This document shows positions 24,496 to 36,000 of a stretch of DNA of 64,000 nucleotides, piece by piece. This DNA comes from Triglochin maritima. Its lineage: Eukaryota > Streptophyta > Magnoliopsida > Alismatales > Juncaginaceae. The stretch is taken from NCBI GenBank assembly GCA_963682175.1, contig OY821777.1:3241501-3305500 (forward strand), given 5' to 3'. Position 1 is the first letter of the stretch, and every line of letters begins with the position of its first letter. The translations under genes were made by a program, and so were the position numbers. A model generated the notes under the pieces. The model saw only the letters and a program-made list of their open reading frames with translations, had not been told where the DNA came from and did not search any database.

Positions 24496-26241
24496 TGCGG
24501 GGCGGAGTAGACTGGCGGGGACCGACTCGAGGGGTTTTGGGTCGTATGGGTTTTTCGGGAATTTGGATGTGATTGTGGTTCCAATTGGGCGACTTTACCG
24601 AATCTTCTTGTCGTGAGATACTTAAATCTAAGATATCCTATTAATGATGGGTTAGTTTGTTTGTATGTTTTTTTATCATCTAAAATTTCTGTAATTCGAT
24701 TGTGATTCAAAAGTGTAACTCCTAAGAATTGTGAAACCGTAATTTCTAATACTCAAATGTAATCGCAAAGGTATGAAACAACAGCCCCACGCAATCAAAG
24801 TTACACTTTGGGGGACAATATCAAGAGATGAACCCTCGACTTCAATACTGGTCTCAACTAATTTGGGTACAATGCACTTGGTCGGATGGTTATTATGTGT
24901 GTACATTTCGTGTTATAATTCATATAATTTTCATGAATGCTAAATTGAAAGTACATACATCATCTTCTGATTGCTACTGGCTAAATGTTACGGTACAAGG
25001 ATGTGTCTTATATTTCAATTTTAAGCTACGTAGGTTACAGATATAAGCTAAAAGTTACTTTTTTGGGGGAAGTATTCAGAAAATTCATATACAATCATAT
25101 CATTTCGTGTTACTTCATGTAATTTTGTGTTATGTTATATCTTCGTAAACTAGCATAACTAAGCTAATCAACCATTAATTTTTTGTTTGAATCGTGTTTT
25201 CATTTCGTGTTACAGTGTGGTGTCTCGCCTACCTGTGTTAGGGTTCTGTAGGGGAAGAAAAAATAGTAGAGAGAAATCCACTAAAAAATTGTGAACCTTA
25301 GTTTGTAAAATGATAAATGTAATACCATTCAAAGTTTTATTCGCGTCAAAGATTTCAATTTCAGTTCCCACGAGTTAACGAGTTGAAACGACGAAAACAA
25401 CAAAAAACCTCCTACTGGAGCTCATGTGCGCGTTTTATTACCTTCATTAATTAGATCCCTTAAGCAAAAAAATAATATTAAAAGAGACTCATCGTCAATG
25501 CATGAATCATATGGTTGAGAGAATTTGGTTTGATTATGATGGTCTAAAAGAGTCAACATGGTTACTCGATCGATTAATGGAATTGGTGTATTATACATTT
25601 TTACATATGTAGCCTTTGCAGCGTACCGGAGAACTCAAATTGATCCACTTTCAATCAATCGTAACCACAGAATTTGAGCACTTTCATTCAAGCAAGTTAT
25701 ATTTAATTTGGACTTGATTACATTATATACTTAGAAATATTATAGTATACACAAATTCATTACTGATACATCCTTAAATCAACAACTCAATGTATGATCA
25801 TATAAATAGCTTATTATCTCCTATTATGTGCGTCCCAAACCGGGCGTCCCGGCCGGCAATGAAAGGAAATTAATTACAAATAAATCATAATATCTCATAA
25901 TAACACGGTAACACCATGAGATTGAGATATCATCCCATGATACTCCCACAAACACATATATAGCTGCCTTCCTCAAATTTAGCAGTCCCTTCCAATTACA
26001 TATCCAATTCAAAATTTGTCTTTCAAACGTGAGAATCAAATTCACACTGACAAAAAGGAAACATCATCCAATTCAACGCACCAAATCACCAATCAAATCA
26101 AATCACACCAAACCAAAAGATCTCACCAACACACTATATATATCTAAACGATCTACACCAACATCAAACATCCCAACACTACTACACACGTAACAAGAAG
26201 ATAAATTAAGTTAAGCTCGATCCAGTTCTAGCTAGACATAC
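24496..26241. other. divergent spacer: NUP62 upstream region and LTP promoter
   Basis: NUP62 (-) and the LTP gene (+) are transcribed away from each other. The first 120 bp or so above the NUP62 start are GC-richer; the remainder is AT-rich with 'tttcgtgttac' repeated near 25080-25220. A TATA box for the LTP gene lies near the right edge. No gene seen. Confidence 0.45.
26135..26143 (+). promoter_or_regulatory. TATA box of the lipid-transfer protein gene
   Basis: 'tatatatat' lies 99 bp before the ATG at 26242. With a usual 30-bp offset this puts the transcription start near 26165-26175 and the leader at about 70 nt. Confidence 0.55.
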
Positions 26242-26725
26242 ATGGCTCGTGTTGTTGCGACAATGTTCTTGCTGTCTGTGGTTGCATGCTTGTTTGTTTC
26301 CGATGTGTCGGCCGACACTCACACGGACTGCGGTGTGGCGGAGACGGCGTTCAGCTTCTGCGTGGGCTACGTGGTGGGTGTGGACTCCACCATGCCTCCG
26401 AATTGCTGCGCCGGAATGAAATCTGTGAGCCAATTGGTTCCGTCTCCCATGAGCCCAATGGATATGTGCGGGTGCCTCAAGGGCATGCTCATGTCCGCCG
26501 GTGGGTCCATCAACGGCGCTCGAGTTGGCGATATTTCGCGTAATTGTGGGGTTAAAACTGGCTTCCTCCCCACCGCTGCTTCCTTCAACTGCAATATGTA
26601 CGTAAACATTTAAACACATATGCATGCAAGCTAAATGCACAAGGTCGTAAACTTTGTATATATAGTTGTGATGAGTTTAATTACGTCTAATTGTGGTTTT
26701 GTTAATTTATTGCAGCGCACATTGA
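26242..26725 (+). CDS. non-specific lipid-transfer protein (8-Cys family), secreted, 121 aa
   Basis: Exon 1, 26242-26597, and exon 2, 26716-26725, flank a 118-bp intron (donor 'gtacgtaa', acceptor 'ttattgcag'). The protein starts MARVVATMFLLSVVACLF, a signal peptide cleaved near 'VSA-DTHTDC'. The mature part has the eight-cysteine pattern C..C..CC..CxC..C..C: 'DC', 'SFC', 'NCC', 'MCGC', 'NCG' and 'FNCN'. Four disulfides would enclose a lipid-binding tunnel. Unspliced, the frame would end '...NCNMYVNI'. Splicing gives '...NCNIAH', which suits the family, in which an intron just after the last Cys is common. The protein acts in the cell wall or apoplast. The exact LTP subgroup is not resolved. 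Confidence 0.85.
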
Positions 26726-27587
26726 CGTACGTGTGGTGAAGAAAAATGTCGACCCGTTCTATATATGGACTGATCGATGACGCTGTTTGTTTCGATCGAG
26801 ATGCTATTAGGTTGTGTTTTTGTTTTGGGTTGAGTGCCTATGTTAGGTTTAACTAAATAAGCTGCTGTGTAACACAGGTTTATGTTGCACTACTTTTTAT
26901 TAAGATAATTAAGAAACTGTGTCGTTTGGTATTTCCTGTTGATGTTTTGGGATATATATGTTGGAGTTTTTTCATGCTTTAGTTCCTGACCTGCTTGTCC
27001 GATCATGTGTTGCGTTTGTGTAGATCAGAAACGAATGCATGCGTGGTGTGTTCATTGTTTGTTCAGATAGCAAACCATATAAATGTTAACCTCCAAACTT
27101 CCGCTAACTAAAATTATTTAGATAAAGTTTGTCAAACTTAAATGACAAGCATGGCATTTTAGTTTGAATCTGCAAACATACCAAACATATATACGACATA
27201 TGGTTTAATTGAATTTAAGGTTGATGAATTGGTCATGTATACGTACAACTGTAAAAAGTTCGCTGATACAAGCTAAACTGATCCAATTCGGAATTGCATC
27301 TACAAATCTTTCCTATTTTGTTTCCCCCCCATAATTATTAAATATATACAGAGATCAAATTGGAATCAATGAATCTTCTAATCCAAAATTTGAAATTCAG
27401 TGGTCACCAAAAATTGCTTCATTGGGCTCAATCAGCATATTAATGATTGTCGACACATGTAGATTTAGACAAATTTCTCCTCTTTCAATTTGGAGTCGAA
27501 AGTCGCTAACATAGTTTGCCCTTCAATTTAATATCTTTTTAATTTCTTTCATTCTTCGTGGTGTCGTTGTTTTATAACTTCTATGTT
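26726..27587. other. 3' flank of the LTP gene, no gene
   Basis: AT-rich. The retrotransposon inserted 863 bp after the LTP stop codon. Confidence 0.45.
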
Positions 27588-27592
27588 CTACT

Positions 27593-29530
27593 TGTAACGT
27601 ACCCGAAAACAGCGGAAAATTTAAACAATAATAAAGACCGTCAACGGTCAACACTGGGCACGTCACGGGAAATAAACCAACATATATATATAAAATATAT
27701 AAGGTACAGACCCACGTGGAAGTCAACTATACATACTATACCGACTGACTGTGATTACCACAAAAGCTATACAACATGTAATCACCTCAAAAGAAGAAGA
27801 CAACTACAGGATCCGATCTCGGGGGCACCGTCCTCGGTCACCACCTCAAACTCTAACCCTGCTCGCTACCTGAAATGCAAACAACAAACATGCCTGAGTT
27901 CCCTGAAGGAACCCCGTATACCAAACCTCCTAAAATATAAAAAGGAATTAAATACAATGCAATGCTATGCACATGATCATCCGCCTCGGGCCCACAATAA
28001 TGCCCTCACCGCCTCCGCGGCACTGAACCACTCCTGCCACTAGGGTCAAGTCAGTCCACCGCTGCCTCACAAGGGTCAGTCGACACCACTGCTCCCCAAA
28101 AAGTGCAGGAAGGAACCCCCGGTACACGCCGCACCCAAGGAGCGAGTCAGCCCGCCGAATACACAACTCGGGTCAGACGACAGCCACTGCTCCCCCAAGA
28201 GTCGCCTAGCGCGCACCCTGCCGGAACATCCTCGGCCTACCGCTAAACCCTCGCAAACTGCCCAAGGTTTACGGTACACATCCCTCACACCCCGCTCGGT
28301 AAGAGAGGAAAAAGGTACAACAATAATACGCCTTCGTCGAAGGTGAAATCCGTAGCTCTCAAAGCCGGTAATCAACCGTCGCCTCGGAGCCGGTAGTCGA
28401 CCTGACATCGACGGATCGCGTGTGGATAAATCCACCAACCTGCGGTAGATCGGTCGACCGCTACAAGCACACCGGTCGACCGGTCCCCCACACAGTACAC
28501 AGTACTGTACAAACAAATCTACCGGTCGAACCACGCCAACCGAATTACCGACCAATCGGTTGAACAAAAGTCATCTAGCGGTCGACCGTTTGGATGGTCT
28601 ACGCTATACAATTTTATATAATATATATATCCGACCGGTCGAACCAAGGGGTCGTTCGACCGATAACAGGACTTTCAATATTTTGCTCAAGTCTTGTTCG
28701 GTCGACCGGAACTGAAATACAGTTCGACCGAATCAACACAAGCACTCTACCGCTTAATTAAATGCTCAGTCGGTCGACCGAGAGTTAAAGAGCGGTCGAC
28801 CGTTTTGATGGTCAAAGCTCCCAACCGACTTAGCATCGAATGGATCGGTCGAACAAGGTAAAGGAAGTTCGACCGTTTAATAAGTCAAAATCCCCAACCG
28901 ACCCATTCTCATTGTTATTCGGTCGACCGGCTAAGTGGTCCCGTTCGACCGATAACAGCATAACCCCTTTTTCCCGCACAAATCTGGCATAACGGTCGAC
29001 CGTCCTAAGACATCGTTCGACCGTTCGCGGGTAAACATCAATATAATAATAGGATCGGTCGACTGCCCACAGGCACCGGTCGACCGATCGTCGTCTTCAA
29101 CCTCTGAATTGGTTGAATTCCGACGGGGAATTCGACACCAACGTCGATCCCCAACACTCACTAGGCATAAGTGAGTTATAATGGAGATTTGGCATACCTT
29201 TTTGACGGTTGAAGAAGCCTCCCGAGCTTTGTCAACTTCTTCTCTTCTCTTTCCTTTCTTCTTCTTCTTCTTCTTCTTCTCTCCTCCTTCTTCTTCTCCG
29301 AATATCTCTCTCACTCTCTGTTGATCAGCAAATGATGAAGAAAACGTTTTCAGCTAATCCTCACATCCCTATTTATACTAAAACCTAATCTTATCTCACC
29401 TCCCCATCCTCCAATCACCATCCACCTACAACCTTACCAATTCTCCACCTCATCCTTCACTAAACATGGTTTAATTAAGTTAATTAGGTTTAGGTTTAGT
29501 TAATTAAGGGATTTAGATTAGGTTATTACA
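27593..29530 (-). repeat. left LTR (3' LTR in element orientation), 1,938 bp
   Basis: Begins TGTAACG and ends TTATTACA. Positions 28440-29090 hold a dense set of 'cggtcgaccg'-type palindromes. A CTT run near 29260 is one unit longer than in the other LTR. Frames inside it (for example 28076-28567 -) also occur in the other LTR and have no protein family. Confidence 0.95.
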
Positions 29531-29543
29531 ATCTACCCTCCTT
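29531..29543 (-). other. polypurine tract of the gypsy element
   Basis: On the minus strand 'aaggagggtagat' directly precedes the TG start of the downstream LTR. This is the expected place and composition for second-strand priming. Confidence 0.75.
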
Positions 29544-29580
29544 AAAAGAATTTCGTCCGCGAAATTCGAAGCAAACAGAC

Positions 29581-30054
29581 TTACCGGAATAACTCTGGAT
29601 ACTGCCTCCTGACATCCTCCTCAATCTCCCAGGTAGCCTCTCTGTCAGTGTGATGCTGCCACCTGACCTTCACCATAGGAATCGCTCTCCTCCTGAGCTG
29701 GTGTACCATCTGATCCACAATCTCAACTGGTCTCTCATCTAATGACAAATCCTGCTGGATCTCCGGTACTGATATCTCTATCACATGAGCTGGATCGGCC
29801 ACGTACTTCCTCAACATAGAAACATGGAAGACGTTGTGAAGTCCTGCGAACTGTGGTGGTAGTGCAATCCTATATGCCACCTCACCGACCCGATCCAATA
29901 TCTCAAAAGGTCCAACATATCTCGGACTCAGCTTCCCCTTCTTCCCGAATCTCATCACACCTCTGGAAGGTGAGATCTTCAGGAAGACATGATCTCCTAC
30001 CTCAAAAGTCAGCTCACGCCTCCGCGTATCAGCATAACTCTTCTGCCTCGCCAC
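29581..30054 (-). pseudogene. gypsy integrase C-terminal fragment
   Basis: The frame reads '[19 protein letters not shown]', 'HVFLKISPSRGV', 'KLSPRYVGPFEILDRVGEVA', 'HNVFHVSMLRKYV' and 'VKVRWQHHTDREATWE'. This is the C-terminal DNA-binding and tail region of plant Ty3/gypsy integrases. The catalytic core that should precede it is absent; the frame switches from the upstream fragment within 'ttctggtggcgaggcagaag'. It is a fragment of pol, not an independent gene. Confidence 0.9.
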
Positions 30055-30900
30055 CAGAAGTTCCGCTGCAGGTCTTTGTACATCTTGGTGCTCCCTGGAT
30101 GAATAGAATATCTCGATCTGTGTGCCTCCTCCATGATATCATGTCTCAGGTCCTCTGTCTTCGGCACCCAGATACGATCTCTGAATCTCAGACCTCCGTC
30201 CACTCCAACTCTGAAGTCTGACCCATCTCTGGCAGCTAACTGTAACAAACTGCTCAACTCCTCATCTGTAGTCTGAGCATGAATCACTGTTGATACTGTC
30301 TGAGACTCTACTCTCAATCCGGCAATCACTGCGCCCTCAGAGCTATCAGCAAATGGCCTCCACTCTGCTAGAGACTCCAGCAGTCGCCACTCCTGAATGC
30401 ATAGGCCTGCTACTGATACCTCCACCTTCCGGCTCAAAGCGTCAGCAACCGTGTTCGCCTTCCCCGGATGGTAAGAGATAGTGAAGTCATAGTCCTTAAT
30501 GAACTCAAGCCATCTGCGCTGCCTCATATTCAGCTCCTTCTGCGAGAACAGGTACTTCAGACTCTGATGATCTGTAAACACCTCGAACTGCTCGCCATAA
30601 AGATAGTGTCTCCAGGTCTTCAGTGCGTGAACCACTGCTGCTAACTCCAAATCATGTGTCGGGTAATTCCTCTCATGGACCTTCAGCTGTCTGGATGCGT
30701 ATGCGATCACCCTCCCGTGCTGCATAAGTACACATCCTAAGCCAACACCTGAAGCGTCGCTATAAATCACGAATCCACCCGTGCCACTCGGCAATGATAA
30801 AACTGGTGCTGTGGTCAACAGTCTCTTCAGCTCCTGAAAGCTGTCCTCGCACTTCTGCGACCAAACAAAAGTGACTCCCTCTGCTTCTGATCCCTCTAAT
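30009..30900 (-). pseudogene. gypsy RNase H and integrase zinc-binding fragment
   Basis: Residues just upstream of the first Met read '[20 protein letters not shown]', the linker after reverse transcriptase. Then come '[18 protein letters not shown]', '[20 protein letters not shown]', '[14 protein letters not shown]' and '[15 protein letters not shown]' (RNase H), and finally '[19 protein letters not shown]' and '[11 protein letters not shown]' (integrase H2C2 zinc finger). The RT palm with its YxDD motif is missing before it, and the integrase D,D,E core after it. The fragment is in a different frame from gag-protease across the first junction. Confidence 0.9.
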
Positions 30901-32361
30901 CAGAATATCAGGCAAACCCTTCCTCGGAATCAAAATCTTCTTCTCACGGCACAAGACTCGAACATCATATTGGGACAGCCAATCCATCCCAAGTATGACA
31001 TCAAAGTCCTCCATCGGTAGCAAGACCAGGTCTGCCGGAAACTCCTGATCTCCCGAAACAACCGTGGCGCCGGGGACAAATCTCCCCACAGTGCCCACCA
31101 GACCCAGGGGTGTGCTGACCTCCAAAGTGGCAGTCAACATCGCAAGGGTACAGCCCAACACTCCCGCAAATCGCTCTGAGATGAACGAGTGTGTCGCGCC
31201 ACAATCAAATAACACCCTAGCTACTGAACCTGCGATAAGAAGTGTACCTTCCACGACAGCGCCTCCATCACGAGCCTCCTCTGCCTGGATGGTGTAAACT
31301 CTGCCAGTGCGCTGCCCCTGCTGTGGTCGGAAAGGTGGTCTACCTCCGCCTCCTCCTCTGCCTGGTGCGGGTAAACCCGGTGGTCTGCTCGGCCCAGCTC
31401 CTCGGCTCGGACAGCTCCTGATAAAGTGACCCAGCTGGCCACACCCATGACATGCTCCGGGGGTGAAGCACGGCCCGGAGTGAAACCTCCCACAAGTACC
31501 ACAAGGCTCTGGTCGTGGTACTGCAACTCCTGCCCCCTCGTATCGGGGCCTCTTGCCCGGATTCCCTCCAATCTGACCTCCTGGCCTCCCAGAGAACCTA
31601 CCTGATGGTCTCCTCTCATCCTGGTAGTTCTCCCTGTAGTCACGATCAAGAACAGAGGCACTCTTCACTGCATCGGCCAACGTGCTCGGCATGTGTGTCA
31701 GCACCTTCGTCCTCAACTGCTTCCGGAGCCCTCGGACGAACTTCCCTGCTCTCTGCTCCTGTGTAATATACATCTCGGGACAGTAACGCTCAAGGACGTT
31801 GAACTTCCCGATGTAGCCTGCCTGGGTCATGTCTCCCTGCTGAAGACTCAAAAACTCCTCCCTCTTCTGATCCTGGACATGCTGCGGAAAATACTGCTCG
31901 TTGAACTCGCCAACGAACTCCTCCCAGGCTATATCATCTCGGTCCGCAAACACCACTGCAGATGTGGACCTCCACCAGTTGGACGCAGCACCGCCCAACA
32001 CATATGTAGCCAGGCCCACTCTCGCCTCTGGAGGACAACCAATAGCACTGAAAATCTTCTGCATAGTGAAGATCCACTCCTCCGCAGCCTCCGCGTCATA
32101 CTGCCCCAGAAAGGTAGGCGGATGCTGGCGCATAAACCGGTCATGTATAGCGCCAGTCCCCGTCTGCCCAGTCTGTGCTGTCTGCTGCTGTAGCATCTCC
32201 GTCAGACGTCCGACCGTATCGAACAACGTCCGACGCTCATCCTCCCAAGCCTCATCCCTCGCAGTCTCACTCTCACCGCGAGTATGGGCAACCGCCTTCC
32301 CCCGTCTAGGAGGCATCTGCCAAAGGAAACAAGATAATATCAATATAATCTGTGCATGCAT
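30760..32361 (-). CDS. gypsy Gag-protease polyprotein (RT lost)
   Basis: The likely start is [11 protein letters not shown] at 32316; the frame is open from 32361. In order: a retrotrans_gag domain ('[20 protein letters not shown]', '[11 protein letters not shown]', '[20 protein letters not shown]'), a basic Gly/Arg/Pro-rich stretch, a CCHC zinc knuckle '[14 protein letters not shown]' for RNA packaging, then a retropepsin-like protease '[18 protein letters not shown]' with flap and '[14 protein letters not shown]'. The active-site triplet reads D-C-G rather than the common D-S-G/D-T-G. After '[13 protein letters not shown]' the frame passes a deletion junction into the RNase H linker out of frame, so the last 45 or so residues are not native. 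Gag and protease could still be made. Confidence 0.9.
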   Translation of the reverse strand: MHAQIILILSCFLWQMPPRRGKAVAHTRGESETARDEAWEDERRTLFDTVGRLTEMLQQQTAQTGQTGTGAIHDRFMRQHPPTFLGQYDAEAAEEWIFTMQKIFSAIGCPPEARVGLATYVLGGAASNWWRSTSAVVFADRDDIAWEEFVGEFNEQYFPQHVQDQKREEFLSLQQGDMTQAGYIGKFNVLERYCPEMYITQEQRAGKFVRGLRKQLRTKVLTHMPSTLADAVKSASVLDRDYRENYQDERRPSGRFSGRPGGQIGGNPGKRPRYEGAGVAVPRPEPCGTCGRFHSGPCFTPGACHGCGQLGHFIRSCPSRGAGPSRPPGLPAPGRGGGGGRPPFRPQQGQRTGRVYTIQAEEARDGGAVVEGTLLIAGSVARVLFDCGATHSFISERFAGVLGCTLAMLTATLEVSTPLGLVGTVGRFVPGATVVSGDQEFPADLVLLPMEDFDVILGMDWLSQYDVRVLCREKKILIPRKGLPDILIRGIRSRGSHFCLVAEVRGQLSGAEETVDHSTSFIIAEWHGWIRDL

Positions 32362-32424
32362 GATCCTCTAGACCTAACTCCTAACTCAAAGGTGGTTTCT
32401 TTAGACAAGTACGCCGAGATCAAC

Positions 32425-32436
32425 GCTCTGATACCA
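32425..32436 (-). other. primer-binding site (initiator Met tRNA)
   Basis: Immediately inside the upstream LTR on the minus strand, 'tggtatcagagc' matches the 3' end of plant initiator-Met tRNA, the usual primer for this superfamily. Confidence 0.9.
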
Positions 32437-32439
32437 AAT

Positions 32440-34374
32440 TGTAACGTACCCGAAAACAGCGGAAAATTTAAACAATAATAAAGACCGTCAACGGTCAACA
32501 CTGGGCACGTCACGGGAAATAAACCAACATATATATATAAAATATATAAGGTACAGACCCACGTGGAAGTCAACTATACATACTATACCGACTGACTGTG
32601 ATTACCACAAAAGCTATACAACATGTAATCACCTCAAAAGAAGAAGACAACTACAGGATCCGATCTCGGGGGCACCGTCCTCGGTCACCACCTCAAACTC
32701 TAACCCTGCTCGCTACCTGAAATGCAAACAACAAACATGCCTGAGTTCCCTGAAGGAACCCCGTATACCAAACCTCCTAAAATATAAAAAGGAATTAAAT
32801 ACAATGCAATGCTATGCACATGATCATCCGCCTCGGGCCCACAATAATGCCCTCACCGCCTCCGCGGCACTGAACCACTCCTGCCACTAGGGTCAAGTCA
32901 GTCCACCGCTGCCTCACAAGGGTCAGTCGACACCACTGCTCCCCAAAAAGTGCAGGAAGGAACCCCCGGTACACGCCGCACCCAAGGAGCGAGTCAGCCC
33001 GCCGAATACACAACTCGGGTCAGACGACAGCCACTGCTCCCCCAAGAGTCGCCTAGCGCGCACCCTGCCGGAACATCCTCGGCCTACCGCTAAACCCTCG
33101 CAAACTGCCCAAGGTTTACGGTACACATCCCTCACACCCCGCTCGGTAAGAGAGGAAAAAGGTACAACAATAATACGCCTTCGTCGAAGGTGAAATCCGT
33201 AGCTCTCAAAGCCGGTAATCAACCGTCGCCTCGGAGCCGGTAGTCGACCTGACATCGACGGATCGCGTGTGGATAAATCCACCAACCTGCGGTAGATCGG
33301 TCGACCGCTACAAGCACACCGGTCGACCGGTCCCCCACACAGTACACAGTACTGTACAAACAAATCTACCGGTCGAACCACGCCAACCGAATTACCGACC
33401 AATCGGTTGAACAAAAGTCATCTAGCGGTCGACCGTTTGGATGGTCTACGCTATACAATTTTATATAATATATATATCCGACCGGTCGAACCAAGGGGTC
33501 GTTCGACCGATAACAGGACTTTCAATATTTTGCTCAAGTCTTGTTCGGTCGACCGGAACTGAAATACAGTTCGACCGAATCAACACAAGCACTCTACCGC
33601 TTAATTAAATGCTCAGTCGGTCGACCGAGAGTTAAAGAGCGGTCGACCGTTTTGATGGTCAAAGCTCCCAACCGACTTAGCATCGAATGGATCGGTCGAA
33701 CAAGGTAAAGGAAGTTCGACCGTTTAATAAGTCAAAATCCCCAACCGACCCATTCTCATTGTTATTCGGTCGACCGGCTAAGTGGTCCCGTTCGACCGAT
33801 AACAGCATAACCCCTTTTTCCCGCACAAATCTGGCATAACGGTCGACCGTCCTAAGACATCGTTCGACCGTTCGCGGGTAAACATCAATATAATAATAGG
33901 ATCGGTCGACTGCCCACAGGCACCGGTCGACCGATCGTCGTCTTCAACCTCTGAATTGGTTGAATTCCGACGGGGAATTCGACACCAACGTCGATCCCCA
34001 ACACTCACTAGGCATAAGTGAGTTATAATGGAGATTTGGCATACCTTTTTGACGGTTGAAGAAGCCTCCCGAGCTTTGTCAACTTCTTCTCTTCTCTTTC
34101 CTTTCTTCTTCTTCTTCTTCTTCTCTCCTCCTTCTTCTTCTCCGAATATCTCTCTCACTCTCTGTTGATCAGCAAATGATGAAGAAAACGTTTTCAGCTA
34201 ATCCTCACATCCCTATTTATACTAAAACCTAATCTTATCTCACCTCCCTATCCTCCAATCACCATCCACCTACAACCTTACCAATTCTCCACCTCATCCT
34301 TCACTAAACATGGTTTAATTAAGTTAATTAGGTTTATGTTTAGTTAATTAAGGGATTTAGATTAGGTTATTACA
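32440..34374 (-). repeat. right LTR (5' LTR in element orientation), 1,935 bp
   Basis: Same ends and same palindrome-rich block (33287-33940) as the left LTR. Visible differences are one CTT unit, a C/T in 'tcccc/tatcc' and a G/T in 'aggttta(g/t)gttt'. As the promoter-bearing LTR it would drive gag on the minus strand. Confidence 0.95.
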
Positions 34375-34379
34375 CTACT

Positions 34380-34857
34380 GATGTCGTGGAGATTAGTAGT
34401 AATATGTTTGCTTTTGTTTCGAATTCTGGCGGTTGGTTGTGTTTTCTTCTAACTATAACTTTGCGGTGGCTACGACTTGATACCTCCAGTACTATCTGAA
34501 CAATGATGCGATTTTCATATTGTAACGATTTCTTCTGATTTCTTTTTTTTTGTTAATATAACAATGTTCTTAACATGCGATGGCCAAGATGATTTGTCTG
34601 GAAGATCTAGTAACGAAACCGTCGATTAATGACCATGTTATAGCAAACACATAGTTGACATAATTTCAGGGTTCCACGTTATTGGTTTTCTAATGCGTGA
34701 AGATTTTGATGAAACAACAAGATCAATCTAGAGCAAATGAGGCGATTTTTCAATATGTATACATTAGGGAAGAAAGGCAAGGGATACGTTTCTTACAACA
34801 CGGCCCATACATCCAAAAAACTCATTACAAACTCAATTAATTAAAATTTAGAGAATA
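34380..34857. other. spacer, no gene
   Basis: AT-rich sequence between the retrotransposon and a MITE. No recognisable frame or RNA. Confidence 0.4.
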
Positions 34858-35379
34858 GAGTAAATTACATGTAACCTCCTGAATTTTGGGTTCAAATCAT
34901 TAATCCTGTAAACTTTCAAAGTTAACACTTAACCCTTTATGAACTTTGGGTTTGCAAATTGCCCCTGAATTTCTTTTAATTACTAGATTTCACATCTTAA
35001 CTGTTATTTTGTTATTTTTTGAATTGTTGGCCTAGAATACTCATATATCTAACTTATTTGTAAAGTTTGGTTAAGATCATATGTTAGATTTGAGCGGAAA
35101 TTTGGTCTGATTGTTACCAAATTCGACTAAAATATGAATTTGATTTGACATGTGATATGATTCAAACTTTACCATAAAATTAAGTTTACGAGTGCTTTAG
35201 GTAAACAACTCCAAAAAAAATAAAAATAATGGTTAAGATGTGAAATCTAACGATTAAAATAAGTTGAAGGAGGTAATGTGTTACAAATCCAGAGTTTCGG
35301 AGGTTAAGTGTTAACTTTAAAAATTCGTAGGGTTAAGTGATTTGGTACATAATTTAGGAGGGTTACCTGTAATTTATCC
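34858..35379. mobile_element. foldback, MULE-like MITE (522 bp) with long inverted repeats
   Basis: The left arm begins 'gagtaaattacatgtaacct' and the right arm, read inward, 'ggataaattacaggtaaccc'. The similarity continues for about 140-170 bp: 'aaagttaacacttaacc' and 'agatttcacatcttaac' are found in both arms. The flanks 'tagagaata' (34849-34857) and 'tacaaaata' (35380-35388) agree at 7 of 9 positions, a 9-bp duplication suggesting the Mutator superfamily. No coding capacity. Confidence 0.8.
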
Positions 35380-35388
35380 TACAAAATA

Positions 35389-36000
35389 TTGCAAGTTTGC
35401 AACTTTTTAGAATTTTCTTTTTGAATCTTGACCCCTTAGAACTTTCTTTTAGAACTTTTTAGAATTAATGATGTAATCTACAAATTATGCCACTTTTAAG
35501 AGAATACTACAAAGTGTGTTGGTCTGCAAATATGTTGGATACTTGGAGTTGGATGGGTAATTTCAGACGAGAAATCTTGCAATTTTCTGGAAAAAAATCA
35601 AATTCTAGTGAGTTCATGATTCATCTTATTTAGTTTAAATTCCTTACAATCTCACTATTGAATCTCATTTACGGATAATCTTACTTTTAATTAGCATAAC
35701 CGTTTTTCTTATAATTTACCTTACAATTTCAGATGTGTGATGTATATAGTAGGAGTTTAAAATTAAAAATTTAATCCAAGTTCACTGGATAATTACTCTT
35801 CCGGAGAAAAAGAAACCGATGACACCCCGAAAAAAATAAAATATTTCCGTACGCCAACTGACCACTCATGCAAACAAAAAGGTTCTGTAATAAATCTTCT
35901 GGGTCCGAATATTCGGTATCCGGGTGTGATCCGACAACGGAACGAGAAACCTCACCGTCGTCGCGCGAAGAAAAAAAGTTTGTTTCGTTTCGTCGGCGAA
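35389..36000. other. spacer and promoter region of the PPR gene
   Basis: AT-rich up to about 35860, then a mixed leader. A longer frame opens at 35926 but continues into the start at 36001, which looks better as a targeting-peptide start. Confidence 0.4.

Larger units (their letters stand above)
27593..34374 (-). mobile_element. complete-ended Ty3/gypsy LTR retrotransposon with internally deleted pol (6.8 kb)
   Basis: Two near-identical LTRs (TG...CA ends) bound a 2.9-kb interior. A perfect 5-bp duplication, CTACT, lies at 27588-27592 and 34375-34379. The coding direction is minus. In element order: LTR (right), primer site matching initiator-Met tRNA, gag-protease, RNase H plus integrase zinc region, integrase C-terminus, polypurine tract, LTR (left). 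Reverse transcriptase and the integrase catalytic core are missing at two junctions, so it cannot move by itself. The LTRs differ, by eye, by about two substitutions and one CTT unit, so the insertion is recent. Proteins supplied by an intact relative must have mobilised it. Confidence 0.95.

Noticed and set aside
28076..28567. 163-codon frame in the LTR, also at 32923-33414
   Set aside because: Present in both LTR copies simply because they are identical; no protein family and it crosses the palindrome block.
28440..29095. CRISPR-like look of the repeated palindromes
   Set aside because: Repeats are only 8-10 bp with irregular spacing, inside an LTR of a plant retrotransposon; there are no cas genes.
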